NCBI GenBank assembly: GCA_025356735.1
Contig: JANXRT010000110.1
Coordinates: forward strand, 1-12,656
Length of the DNA stretch: 12,656 bases
Direction: 5' to 3'
Source: Acetobacteraceae bacterium
GTDB lineage: Bacteria > Pseudomonadota > Alphaproteobacteria > Acetobacterales > Acetobacteraceae
The notes under the pieces were generated by a model that saw only the letters and a list, made by a program, of their open reading frames with translations, was not told the DNA's origin and made no database searches. Below, one piece after another: positions 1 through 7,269 of the stretch (position 1 is its first letter; each line of letters begins with the position of its first letter). The translations under genes were made by a program, and so were the position numbers.

Positions 1-348
1 CCGGACACGGTCGGTGGCCGGCGCATCGCCGCCGGCACCGTGATCAGCATCTCGCCCTGGGTGCTGCACCGCCACCGCCGGTTCTGGCACGACCCGGATG
101 CCTTCGATCCCGCCCGGTTCCTGCCCGGCGCCACCCCTCCCGAACGGTATGCCTACATGCCGTTCGGCGCCGGGCCGCGAATCTGCGTCGGCGCACAGTT
201 CGCGCTGACCGAGGCGGTGATCGTGCTGGCGCGACTGCTGCGCGGCTTCCGGCTTGAATTCTTTGGCGCCGGCGCCGTCGTCCCGCGTGGCTTCGTCACC
301 ACCCAGCCCGATCGCCCCGTGCGCTTCATGCTCACCCGCCGGCAATAA
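1..348 (+). CDS. Cytochrome P450, C-terminal part (5' end outside window)
   Basis: Heme-thiolate monooxygenase; only the last 115 residues are in the window and the frame is open from base 1. The heme-binding loop FGAGPRICVG is complete and matches the P450 signature FxxGxRxCxG. The Cys ligand to heme iron is codon 184-186. Upstream of it the segment with HRHRRFWHDPDAFDPARF is the usual P450 region between the K helix and the heme loop (the 'PERF' region), here written DPARF. The ExxR motif lies off the left edge. The C-terminus after the loop (L helix, then a beta region) has normal length, so this is an intact end cut only by the window. The loop wording resembles soluble bacterial P450s close to the CYP4/CYP102-like group, but the subfamily and substrate cannot be assigned. 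No ferredoxin or reductase gene follows. Confidence 0.93.
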   Translation, partial: PDTVGGRRIAAGTVISISPWVLHRHRRFWHDPDAFDPARFLPGATPPERYAYMPFGAGPRICVGAQFALTEAVIVLARLLRGFRLEFFGAGAVVPRGFVTTQPDRPVRFMLTRRQ

Positions 349-453
349 CCTCACCCAACCAGGCTGTTTTACCGGCTTCCGGTGAGCTGGATTACATTTT
401 CACCCGCCATTCGCAGTGCAGGTTCCGGTCTCCACGAATTTCGGAGACTGACG

Positions 454-1317
454 ATGCGAGTGGAAAGCAACGCCTCCGCCGCGCTGTCCTTGTTCATGCA
501 ACAGCGGCAGAAACCCAGCCTGTGGCTGGCTGCGCTGACCTTCGCGACGCTGACGGCGTATGTCACGTCGCTGGCGAAACTCGGCATCACCGGACCGGCG
601 CTGGCGACCGTCGCCGCGGTTGGCCTAGCCGCGTTTCTTTCGGGCATCGCGGGCTTCGCCTTTTCCGCGATCTGCGGCGCCATGCTGTTCCAGTTTCGCC
701 ACGACACGGTCGGCGCGGTCCAGATCATGCTGATCTGCAGCATCGCCAACCAGTCGTTGAGCGTCTGGGCGCTGCGCCGCGACATCCTGCCGAGCGCCGT
801 CGCGCCCTTCCTGGCCGGTGGCCTGATCGGCGTGCCGACCGGCGTCTGGCTGCTGCTGCATCTCGACGGCGGCACCTATGCCCGGGCACTCGGCGCCATC
901 CTGTTCGCCTATGGCAGCTACATGCTGCTGCGCTCGCCGATCGTGCTGCGCCGCTCCCCCATTATGGGAGACCTCGTGGCCGGCTTCCTCGGTGGCGTGA
1001 CCGGCGGGTTCGCCGCGACCCCCGGCGCCGTGGTCTCGATCTGGTGCGGCATGAAAGACTGGGACAAGGTCCGCCAGCGCGCCGTGTTCCAGCCGTTCAT
1101 CCTGCTGATGCAGTTCGTGGCCCTGGCCTCGATCGCCGCGCTGCACCGTCACGGCGCGTCGGGCGCTGAAATTCCCCGCATCGCCTGGGCCTGCGTGCCG
1201 GCAGGGCTGGTCGGCACCTGGTGGGGCCTGGCCTGGTTCCGCCGCCTGACCGACCGGCAGTTCGCCGTCGCCATCAACCTGCTGCTGATCATGTCGGGCG
1301 TCGGTCTGGTGCTGTAG
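454..1317 (+). CDS. TauE/SafE (TSUP) family membrane exporter
   Basis: Predicted inner-membrane transporter of the sulfite exporter TauE/SafE family (formerly DUF81), 287 residues, the usual family size. Members move sulfite, sulfoacetate or other organic anions; the substrate here is unknown. The protein is almost wholly hydrophobic, with about eight membrane segments in two similar halves. The N-terminal half has the small-residue motif GIAGFAFSAICGAMLF (about 64-79) and the C-terminal half has GFLGGVTGGFAATPG (about 177-191), a typical TSUP pairing. The frame is open from a GTG at 382, but I chose ATG 454 because GGAG at 443-446 sits 7 bases upstream and the extra 24 residues look like untranslated leader. 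It stands alone: 105 bases after the P450 and 59 before the monooxygenase. Family assignment is firm, the substrate is not. Confidence 0.85.
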   Translation: MRVESNASAALSLFMQQRQKPSLWLAALTFATLTAYVTSLAKLGITGPALATVAAVGLAAFLSGIAGFAFSAICGAMLFQFRHDTVGAVQIMLICSIANQSLSVWALRRDILPSAVAPFLAGGLIGVPTGVWLLLHLDGGTYARALGAILFAYGSYMLLRSPIVLRRSPIMGDLVAGFLGGVTGGFAATPGAVVSIWCGMKDWDKVRQRAVFQPFILLMQFVALASIAALHRHGASGAEIPRIAWACVPAGLVGTWWGLAWFRRLTDRQFAVAINLLLIMSGVGLVL

Positions 1318-1365
1318 CGCCGGCTTGCCTTCGCCGTGCCACCATGAAATCCTCCGGCTAAAATC

Positions 1366-1371
1366 AGGAGG
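1366..1371 (+). promoter_or_regulatory. Strong Shine-Dalgarno of the flavin monooxygenase gene
   Basis: A perfect AGGAGG lies 5 bases before ATG 1377 and fixes that start. It can be folded into a 6-bp stem with the upstream TCCTCC at 1350-1355 (partner 1367-1372, 11-base loop), which would hide the ribosome site. Whether the fold forms in the cell is unknown. Confidence 0.7.
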
Positions 1372-1376
1372 AACCG

Positions 1377-2486
1377 ATGGACGTAGGCATCCAGATGGTA
1401 TTCGCCAGCTACGGCTGGACAGATGTCACCGACGAGCAGGTCTGGAACGAGGAAATCCACTTGGCGAAGCTGGCCGACGAGCTTGGATTTTCCGCCATAT
1501 GGGCGGTCGAGCATCATTTCAACGATTACTCTTTCTGTCCCGACAACCTTCAGCTGATGGCCTACCTGGCGGCGGTCTGCCCGAACATCGACCTCGGCAC
1601 GGCCGCCGTCATCCTGCCGTGGAACAACCCGCTGCGGGTCGCCGAAAAGGCCATCGTGCTCGACATGCTGAGCGGCGGGCGGTTGCGTTTCGGCATCGGC
1701 CGCGGCCTGGCGCGGCGTGAGTTCGCCGCCTTCAACCAGACCATGGATCAGTCCCGCGAACGCTTCGACGAATCCTCGAAGATGATCCTCGACGCGCTGC
1801 GCACCGGCTGGATGGAAAGCGACGGCAAGTACTACAAGCAGCAACGCATCGAACTGCGCCCGCGCCCGAAATACAGCTTCGATGGCCGCATCTACGCGGT
1901 GGCATCAAGCGATGATTCGCTGGAGGCTGCGGCCGGGATCGGGGCCCGCATGGTGATGTTCGCCGACCGGCCGTGGCCGCTGCGGATGGACGCCATCCAG
2001 CGTTATCGAAATCTGTTTGAACAGCATAACGGAACCGTGGCGCTGCCGATGCTGATCGCTGATTTCTGCCTGTGCGCGCCGCATTCGGACGATCTGGAGG
2101 CTATCGCGCGCAAGCACATGGGCTCGTTCGTGCAGAGCAACATCGAGCATTACGAGCTGATGAGCGACCATTTCTCGACCACCAAGGGCTACAACGCCTA
2201 TGCCCAGAAGTCCGAGATCGCGAGGAAGACCGGCGTTTCGGGCATGGTCGACGGCTTCATGAAGGCCGCCGTCTGGGGCACCCCCGAGCGCATCCTGCGC
2301 GAGCTCGAAACCCGCCGCGAGGTCATCGGCGATTTCGAGCTCTCGACCTCGTTCCGCTTCGGCGGCATCCCGATCGAATTGGCCGAAGCCTCGATGCGGC
2401 TGTTCGCGCGCGAGGTCCTGCCGGTGCTGAAAAGTTGGCAGACGCCGAAAATCCCCGCTTTGGCGCTGGCTCACGCAGCCGAATAG
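1377..2486 (+). CDS. Luciferase-like flavin-dependent monooxygenase (LLM class)
   Basis: Flavin-dependent oxidoreductase of the bacterial luciferase-like (LLM) superfamily, 369 residues, a TIM-barrel enzyme expected to use FMNH2 and O2 or F420-type chemistry on an unknown organic substrate. The N-terminal strand leads to AVEHHFND (about 43-50); the EHHF motif is characteristic of LuxA-like proteins. LSGGRLRFGIGRGL (about 98-111) is the conserved flavin-phosphate region. The C-terminal stretch with WGTPERILREL is the typical LLM end region, in which such enzymes carry a G(T/S)PxxV/I-type motif. The start is set by AGGAGG 5 bases upstream. It is cytoplasmic, with no signal peptide. It probably forms an operon with the methyltransferase 8 bases downstream. 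The flavin reductase partner is not adjacent; the WrbA gene further on is an unlikely substitute. Family is certain, reaction is not. Confidence 0.92.
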   Translation: MDVGIQMVFASYGWTDVTDEQVWNEEIHLAKLADELGFSAIWAVEHHFNDYSFCPDNLQLMAYLAAVCPNIDLGTAAVILPWNNPLRVAEKAIVLDMLSGGRLRFGIGRGLARREFAAFNQTMDQSRERFDESSKMILDALRTGWMESDGKYYKQQRIELRPRPKYSFDGRIYAVASSDDSLEAAAGIGARMVMFADRPWPLRMDAIQRYRNLFEQHNGTVALPMLIADFCLCAPHSDDLEAIARKHMGSFVQSNIEHYELMSDHFSTTKGYNAYAQKSEIARKTGVSGMVDGFMKAAVWGTPERILRELETRREVIGDFELSTSFRFGGIPIELAEASMRLFAREVLPVLKSWQTPKIPALALAHAAE

Positions 2487-2494
2487 GAACCGTC

Positions 2495-3343
2495 ATGAGC
2501 GACGCCGCGACTCTCCACGCCCAGCAGGTTGCCTACTGGAACGGACCCGGCGTGGCCCGGTGGATCACGCATCAGGCCCGCATGGATGCCGGCCTGATGC
2601 CGGTGGCCGAGGCCGCGATGGCTCTCGCCGCGGTCCAGCCGGGCGAGACGGTACTGGATATCGGCTGCGGCAGCGGCGCCACCTCGATCGCGCTGGCAGG
2701 CTTGGTTGGTGGGTCCGGGCACGTCACCGGGCTTGACGTGTCGGCGCCGATGATCGAACTCGCCCGGACACGTGGCGCCGGCATCGCCAATCTCGACTGG
2801 CGACAGGCCGACGCCGCTGCCGAGGAGTTCCCGCCCGGCTCGGCCGACCTGCTTTTCTCCCGCTTCGGCGTGATGTTCTTCGGCGATCCGGTGGGCGCAT
2901 TCACCAACCTGCGCCGCGCGTTGCGGCCCGGTGGCCGGCTGGTGTTCGCCTGCTGGCGACCGTTCAACGAGAACCCCTGGATGATGCTGCCGTTGCAGGC
3001 AGTCCAGACCCTGGTGTCGCCATTGCCGCGTCCGGGGCCGGAGGAACCCGGCCCGTTCGCCTTCGGTGATCCCGAACGCGTCACCCGCATCCTGACGGCT
3101 GCCGGGTTCGCCACGCCGACATTCACCCGGTTCGACATGGCGATGCAGCTCGGCGCCAACCTCGACGAGGCGGCGGAGCAGGCCGCCGCCTTCGGTGCCG
3201 CCGGCCGCGCGCTGCAGGACCAGCCGGATGCCATCCAGCACGCCGCGCGGGCGGCTATCCGCGCCGCGTTGGCGCCCCATGCCAAGGCTGGCCATGTGGC
3301 GCTTCCCGGCGCGGTCTGGCTGGTCGAGGCCCTTTCCGCATAG
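2495..3343 (+). CDS. Class I SAM-dependent methyltransferase
   Basis: Rossmann-fold methyltransferase of 282 residues. SAM motif I is VLDIGCGSG (53-61). The acidic residue ending strand 2 is Asp81 in GLDVS, and a further SAM-contact Asp sits in RQADAAAEEF (about 103-112). The post-motif ALRPGGRLVFACW (142-154) matches the UbiE/COQ5-like and 'methyltransferase domain 11/25' groups. The frame runs open upstream into the monooxygenase gene, but ATG 2495 is chosen because AGGA at 2485-2488, overlapping the stop codon of the upstream gene, is 6 bases before it and the protein then begins as relatives do (HAQQVAYWNGPG). The 8-base gap to the monooxygenase implies translational coupling and a shared pathway, for example O- or C-methylation of the oxidised product (inference). 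Its stop directly abuts the stop of the convergent WrbA gene. The substrate is unknown. Confidence 0.93.
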   Translation: MSDAATLHAQQVAYWNGPGVARWITHQARMDAGLMPVAEAAMALAAVQPGETVLDIGCGSGATSIALAGLVGGSGHVTGLDVSAPMIELARTRGAGIANLDWRQADAAAEEFPPGSADLLFSRFGVMFFGDPVGAFTNLRRALRPGGRLVFACWRPFNENPWMMLPLQAVQTLVSPLPRPGPEEPGPFAFGDPERVTRILTAAGFATPTFTRFDMAMQLGANLDEAAEQAAAFGAAGRALQDQPDAIQHAARAAIRAALAPHAKAGHVALPGAVWLVEALSA

Positions 3344-3943
3344 TCAGCCGAACAGCTTGGCCGCGATCTCCGCCACGTGCCTGCCCTGGAATCGCGCGCC
3401 GGCCAGTTCGTTCTCGGTCGGCTGCCGTGAGCCGTCGCCGGCGGCGATGGTGGTCGCGCCATACGGGCTGCCGCCGGTGACCTCGTCCAGCTTCAGCTGG
3501 CCCTGGAAGCTGTAGGGCAGTCCGGCGATCACCATGCCCAGATGCAGAAGATTCGTGATGACGGAAAACAGCGTCGTTTCCTGGCCGCCGTGCTGGCTGG
3601 CGGTCGAGCAGAAAACGGAACCGACCTTGCCGTTCAACGCGCCGCTTTGCCACAACCCGCCGGTCTGATCGAGGAAGCTCGCCATCTGCGACGACATCCG
3701 GCCGTAGCGTGTCGGCGTGCCGACGAGGATCGCGTCATAGCTTGGAAGCTCGGCGACGGTCGCGACCGGTGCCGCCTGGTCAAGCTTGAAGTGGCCGGAG
3801 CGCGCGACCTCGGCGGGCGCCGTTTCGGGCGCGCGCCGAATATCCACCGTGGCGCCGGCCTCCCGCGCGCCGGCGGCGACCGCCTCGGCCATTTTCTCGA
3901 CATGACCATACGTCGAGTAGTAGAGCACCAGAACCTTCGCCAT
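3344..3943 (-). CDS. wrbA: NAD(P)H:quinone oxidoreductase, WrbA type
   Basis: FMN-dependent, two-electron NAD(P)H:quinone oxidoreductase of the WrbA family, 199 residues, matching the usual ~200. The flavodoxin-like fold begins with MAKVLVLYYSTYGHVEKMA; S10-TYGHVE binds FMN phosphate. GTPTRYGRMSSQMASFLDQ (about 75-93) and SVFCSTASQHGGQETT (about 109-124) are hallmark WrbA segments around the isoalloxazine ring, and GSPYGATTIAAGDGSRQP (about 158-175) is the conserved C-terminal motif. The family forms tetramers and reduces quinones fully, avoiding semiquinones. An ATG five codons upstream is possible, but AAGGA ends 8 bases before ATG 3943 and relatives start at MAKV. The esterase gene ends 63 bases upstream on the same strand, so co-transcription is likely. 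Identification is strong. Confidence 0.96.
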   Translation of the reverse strand: MAKVLVLYYSTYGHVEKMAEAVAAGAREAGATVDIRRAPETAPAEVARSGHFKLDQAAPVATVAELPSYDAILVGTPTRYGRMSSQMASFLDQTGGLWQSGALNGKVGSVFCSTASQHGGQETTLFSVITNLLHLGMVIAGLPYSFQGQLKLDEVTGGSPYGATTIAAGDGSRQPTENELAGARFQGRHVAEIAAKLFG

Positions 3944-4006
3944 TCGGATTTCCTTCACAAAGCACCCGCTCGGTTGGGGAAGCGCCCATGGGCCGGAAGG
4001 TTTCCG

Positions 4007-4894
4007 CTAATCCACCATCGCGGCGTGCATGTAGGCGGCACCATCGGCGATCGCCTGCTTCCCGGCCGCGAGCATTGGATGAAACACGTGCCAGACGTGG
4101 ACCATCTCCGGCCACACCTCCAGCCGCACCGGAACATCGACCGCTCCGGCCCGCCCGGCCAGCTGCGTCGCGTCGTCAAGCAGCGTCTCGGCGGCGCCAA
4201 CCTGGATCAACAGCGGCGCGATGCCGCGCAGGTCGGCATAGATCGGCGAGGCGAGGGGCGAGCGCGGGTCGGCGCCATTCAGATACATCGCCGCAATCTC
4301 CAGAATCGCCGTCCTGCTGACGATCGGGTCCAGCCCGGCCTGGCTGACGAAACTGCCGCCCAAGGCCTCCATGTCCACCCACGGCGAGATCACCCAGCCG
4401 CACGCCGGCTGCGGCAACCCGGCATCGCGGATGGCGACCAGTGCTGCCACCACCAGCCCGCCGCCGGCGCTGTCGCCGGCCAGCGCGATCCGCGCCGCCG
4501 GAATGCCGCTATCCAGCAGGAAACGATACGCGGCCAGGCTATCCTCGATGGGCGCCGGAAACGGATGCTCGGGCGCCAGCCGGTAATCCAGCGCCAAGGT
4601 GCGGACCCCCGCCTGCCGGCCGATCTCCGCCACCAGGTGCCGATGGCTCAGGATCGAGCCGAAGACGTAGCCACCGCCATGCACGTACAGCACCACGCGC
4701 CCGACATCGGCGCCCGGCGAGACCGTCCATTCCGCCGGCACGCCGCCGGCGCTGACCGCCTCGACCGTTATCGCCGGATCGAGCGGAAACGTTTTTGCGT
4801 TTGCATCCATGTTGCGGCGTCGGCCGGCAAGATCGTCCGCCGCAGGCCGCGAGGCCAGCAACGCCCGCAGCTTCTGAATTTCCATGTTCGGCAT
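4007..4894 (-). CDS. Alpha/beta hydrolase, HSL (family IV) esterase
   Basis: Carboxylesterase/lipase-like hydrolase of the hormone-sensitive-lipase family, 295 residues, cytoplasmic with no signal peptide. The oxyanion-hole motif VHGGGYVFGS lies at 71-80. The nucleophile is Ser142 in GDSAGGG (140-146), and the catalytic His is most likely His266 in EMVHVWHVF. The acid position, usually the first Asp of DPLxDE, reads ETLLDD here, so Glu236 aligns with the usual Asp, with Asp240/241 as alternatives. This wording is shared by esterases and lactone hydrolases of the monoterpene epsilon-lactone hydrolase type, so a lactone or short-chain ester substrate is plausible but unproven. The start is ATG 4894 with only a weak AAGAA-type ribosome site; an internal ATG at 4885 has none better. 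It lies 90 bases after the hybrid kinase and 63 before wrbA, all on minus. Confidence 0.93.
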   Translation of the reverse strand: MPNMEIQKLRALLASRPAADDLAGRRRNMDANAKTFPLDPAITVEAVSAGGVPAEWTVSPGADVGRVVLYVHGGGYVFGSILSHRHLVAEIGRQAGVRTLALDYRLAPEHPFPAPIEDSLAAYRFLLDSGIPAARIALAGDSAGGGLVVAALVAIRDAGLPQPACGWVISPWVDMEALGGSFVSQAGLDPIVSRTAILEIAAMYLNGADPRSPLASPIYADLRGIAPLLIQVGAAETLLDDATQLAGRAGAVDVPVRLEVWPEMVHVWHVFHPMLAAGKQAIADGAAYMHAAMVD

Positions 4895-4984
4895 ATCTAT
4901 TTTCTTCTATCAACAAATAACGCTGGCAAGAATTAAGGCTGGCGCCCCTGGACCTTGCCGCGGCAGAGCCTTTGAAATCCATTA

Positions 4985-7207
4985 CTACGGCATCACCATT
5001 TCAGGGTAGCTCCTTCCGGCAAGCGCCGCCTCGATCTGTCCGGCAAGATGGGCCCGGCGGAACGGCTTTCGCACCAGCCGGCCGAGCAGCGCCTCGCCGG
5101 TGATGCCTTCGGGGTCGGCGTAACCTGAGATGAACAGTATCGGAAGCGCCGGATGCAGCAGCTTGGCATGTCTTGCCAGCGCCGGCCCGCTCATCCCGGG
5201 CATCACCACATCGGTCAGTAGCACGTCGATCTTCGGGTCCTGCGCCAGCATCTTCAACGCCTGCGGTCCGCCCCCGGCGCTGCGGACGGCATAGCCGAGT
5301 TCGGCCAGCACGTCGGAAGTGGTGGCACGCACGGCGTCGTCGTCATCGACCACCAGCACGCAGGCGCGGTGGGTCGTGGGGTCGGCCGTCGCCGGCGCAT
5401 CGGCTTCCATGGGTGCCTCCGCCGCGCGCGGCAGGTGAACCCGCACCACCGTGCCGAGGCCCGGCGTGCTGTCGATGGTGACGCCGCCGCCCGACTGGCG
5501 CGCCGTGCCGAACACCTGCGACAGGCCGAGGCCGGAGCCGGCGCCGGGCGCCCGGGTGGTGAAGAACGGCTCGAACGCGCGGGCCAGCACCTCGGTCGTC
5601 ATGCCCTCGCCGGTATCCCGCACTTCGATGGTGACATGGTCGCCGGCAGGGGGATCGCCCGGCCGCTCGGGCGCGCCCTGGCGGGTGTTCGACGTGGTGA
5701 TCGTCAGCACGCCGCCGGCGGGCATCGCGTCGCGGGCGTTGATCGCAAGGTTGAGCACCACCAGCTCCAGCTGCGCCGGATCGATCATCGCCGGCCACAG
5801 CGCCGGTGCGAGCGTATGGCGCACGGTCATCCTGCTGCCCAATGCGCTGCCCAGCAGGTCTTCCATGCCGAGGATCATGGCGTTGAGATCGACCGGGCGC
5901 GGCGCCAGGGATTGCCGCCGCGCGAAGGCCAGCAGCTGGCCGGTAAGCGTGGCGCCGCGCTCGGCCGCGGCCGTCATCGCCGACAGCCGCTCCTCGGCGC
6001 GCGGATCGGGCTGGTCGACGCCGCGCATCAGATCGAGGTTGCCGAGCAGCACGGTAAGCAGGTTGTTGAACTCGTGGGCGACCCCACCGGTCAGCTGGCC
6101 AACCGCTTCCATGCGTTGTGCCTGGCGCAGCGCCAGGCTGGCGCGCTCGCGCTCGGCCATCTGCTGGACCAGCTGGCGGTTGGCCGAGACCGCCTCCTCC
6201 TTGGTGCGCGAGTACTCGATCAGCAGCTGCTCGATCTGGCCGGACCGGCGCGCCAGCACGACCAGCAGGCTGCCGATCATCACGCTGGCAAGGCCGGCGG
6301 CAAGCGCGAAGGTCACCGTCTCGCGCCACCAGTCCACCAGCGCCTCGTTGACATCGACCGAGACGTTGACCGCCAGCGGAAATGCCTTGAGCGCGCGGAT
6401 CGCCACCATGCGCAGCGATCCGTCGACCGGGCTGGTCATGAAAACGCTGCCGGCGAGGCGGTTGGCCAGAACCTCGGTGAACGGCGGCAACTTGGCGAAG
6501 CTGGTGCCGACGGCGGATTCGACGTGCGGATAGCGCGCCAGCACGGTGCCGTCGCGATGGTGCAGGACGATCGCGCCCTTGGCGTCAAGCTCCACGGCGC
6601 GGAAGAAATCCTCGAAATAGGCCAGATTGAGAAAAGCGATGGCGATCCCCTCGAAGGTTCCCGCAGGCCCCGAGATGCGCTTGGTCAGCAACGTCGTCCA
6701 CTTGCCGTCGGCCAGCCGCACCGGCTCGCTGATGCGCAGGCTGTCGGCGGGGCTGGCGGCGTGCACCGCCAGCGCCCGGCCGACGACGTCGGAGGGTTCG
6801 GGCAGCAGGCCAGGCCGGGTCGCCAGCCGCGGCCGGCCGTCGCGGTCGGTCAGGGCGACGCCCAGCAGCTGACGCACGCCGGCGACGCGGCGCTGCAACG
6901 CGGCGGTGAGCACCGGCACATCGGGTGGAGTCTGGCCGCGAACCGGATCGAAGCCTTCGATCGCATTGGTCAGGATGAAGTCCACCGTCTCCACGGCGCG
7001 ACCGGTCTGCTCGGCGAACACCATGTCGAGGCGTGTCAGCTGGCGCTCGGTGTCCGCCAGGGAGGCGGCGCGAAGCCGCATCAGCTGCGCCGTGGTGACG
7101 CCGACGATCAGCAGCAGCACAACGACCGCCAGCCCGAGCAGCCAGCGGCTCACTCCGGGCGGTTGGCCTGGCTGAACGCCTTGGTGCGGGGTAGCCGAAA
7201 ACAACAT
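4985..7207 (-). CDS. Hybrid sensor histidine kinase with periplasmic Cache-type sensor and C-terminal receiver
   Basis: Membrane hybrid sensor kinase, 740 residues. TM1 is about 21-43; a large periplasmic region about 44-297 has the look of a double Cache (PDC) small-molecule sensor, with LHHRDGTVLARYP at about 215-227. TM2 is about 298-319 and a charged helical linker runs about 320-365. The HisKA phosphoacceptor is His378 in GGVAHEFNNLL. The ATPase domain shows the N box NLAINARDAM (486-495), G1 DTGEGM (531-536) and G2 GSGLGLS (557-563). The receiver has the acidic cluster DDDD (621-624), phospho-Asp666 in LLTDVVMPGMSG and Lys714 in VRKPF, so every catalytic residue is intact. CGAGG ends about 8 bases before ATG 7207. 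No Hpt or DNA-binding response regulator is nearby, so its output is unknown. It is transcribed toward the esterase and wrbA and divergently from the VTT gene; the sensed ligand is unknown. Confidence 0.95.
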   Translation of the reverse strand: MLFSATPHQGVQPGQPPGVSRWLLGLAVVVLLLIVGVTTAQLMRLRAASLADTERQLTRLDMVFAEQTGRAVETVDFILTNAIEGFDPVRGQTPPDVPVLTAALQRRVAGVRQLLGVALTDRDGRPRLATRPGLLPEPSDVVGRALAVHAASPADSLRISEPVRLADGKWTTLLTKRISGPAGTFEGIAIAFLNLAYFEDFFRAVELDAKGAIVLHHRDGTVLARYPHVESAVGTSFAKLPPFTEVLANRLAGSVFMTSPVDGSLRMVAIRALKAFPLAVNVSVDVNEALVDWWRETVTFALAAGLASVMIGSLLVVLARRSGQIEQLLIEYSRTKEEAVSANRQLVQQMAERERASLALRQAQRMEAVGQLTGGVAHEFNNLLTVLLGNLDLMRGVDQPDPRAEERLSAMTAAAERGATLTGQLLAFARRQSLAPRPVDLNAMILGMEDLLGSALGSRMTVRHTLAPALWPAMIDPAQLELVVLNLAINARDAMPAGGVLTITTSNTRQGAPERPGDPPAGDHVTIEVRDTGEGMTTEVLARAFEPFFTTRAPGAGSGLGLSQVFGTARQSGGGVTIDSTPGLGTVVRVHLPRAAEAPMEADAPATADPTTHRACVLVVDDDDAVRATTSDVLAELGYAVRSAGGGPQALKMLAQDPKIDVLLTDVVMPGMSGPALARHAKLLHPALPILFISGYADPEGITGEALLGRLVRKPFRRAHLAGQIEAALAGRSYPEMVMP

Positions 7208-7269
7208 CGAATAGCCTCGTGGTGTACTAAAATGACGAAGCGACGCCGGCCTTGAGGGTGCATGGTAAC

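Noticed and set aside
371..383. ACCGG-CTT-CCGGT hairpin after the P450 gene
   Set aside because: Only five pairs and no T-run following on +, so I do not call a terminator.
3984..3993. GCCCATGGGC palindrome between the esterase and wrbA
   Set aside because: A 10-base palindrome without loop or repeated partner is common at this GC content and suggests no specific site.
3542..4936. Long open frame on + opposite wrbA and the esterase
   Set aside because: It crosses two convincing minus-strand genes and their gap. Its product is low-complexity Arg-rich sequence without motifs.
4895..4984. Possible promoter before the esterase (TTGCCA on minus, 4924-4929, in an AT-rich spacer)
   Set aside because: The -35-like hexamer is good but no acceptable -10 lies at 16-18 bases, so I do not list it as a feature.
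5369..7255. Very long open frame on + opposite the hybrid kinase
   Set aside because: The minus-strand frame has a full set of kinase and receiver motifs. The + product is Arg/His/Gln-rich with no recognisable domain, as expected of an antisense shadow in high-GC DNA.
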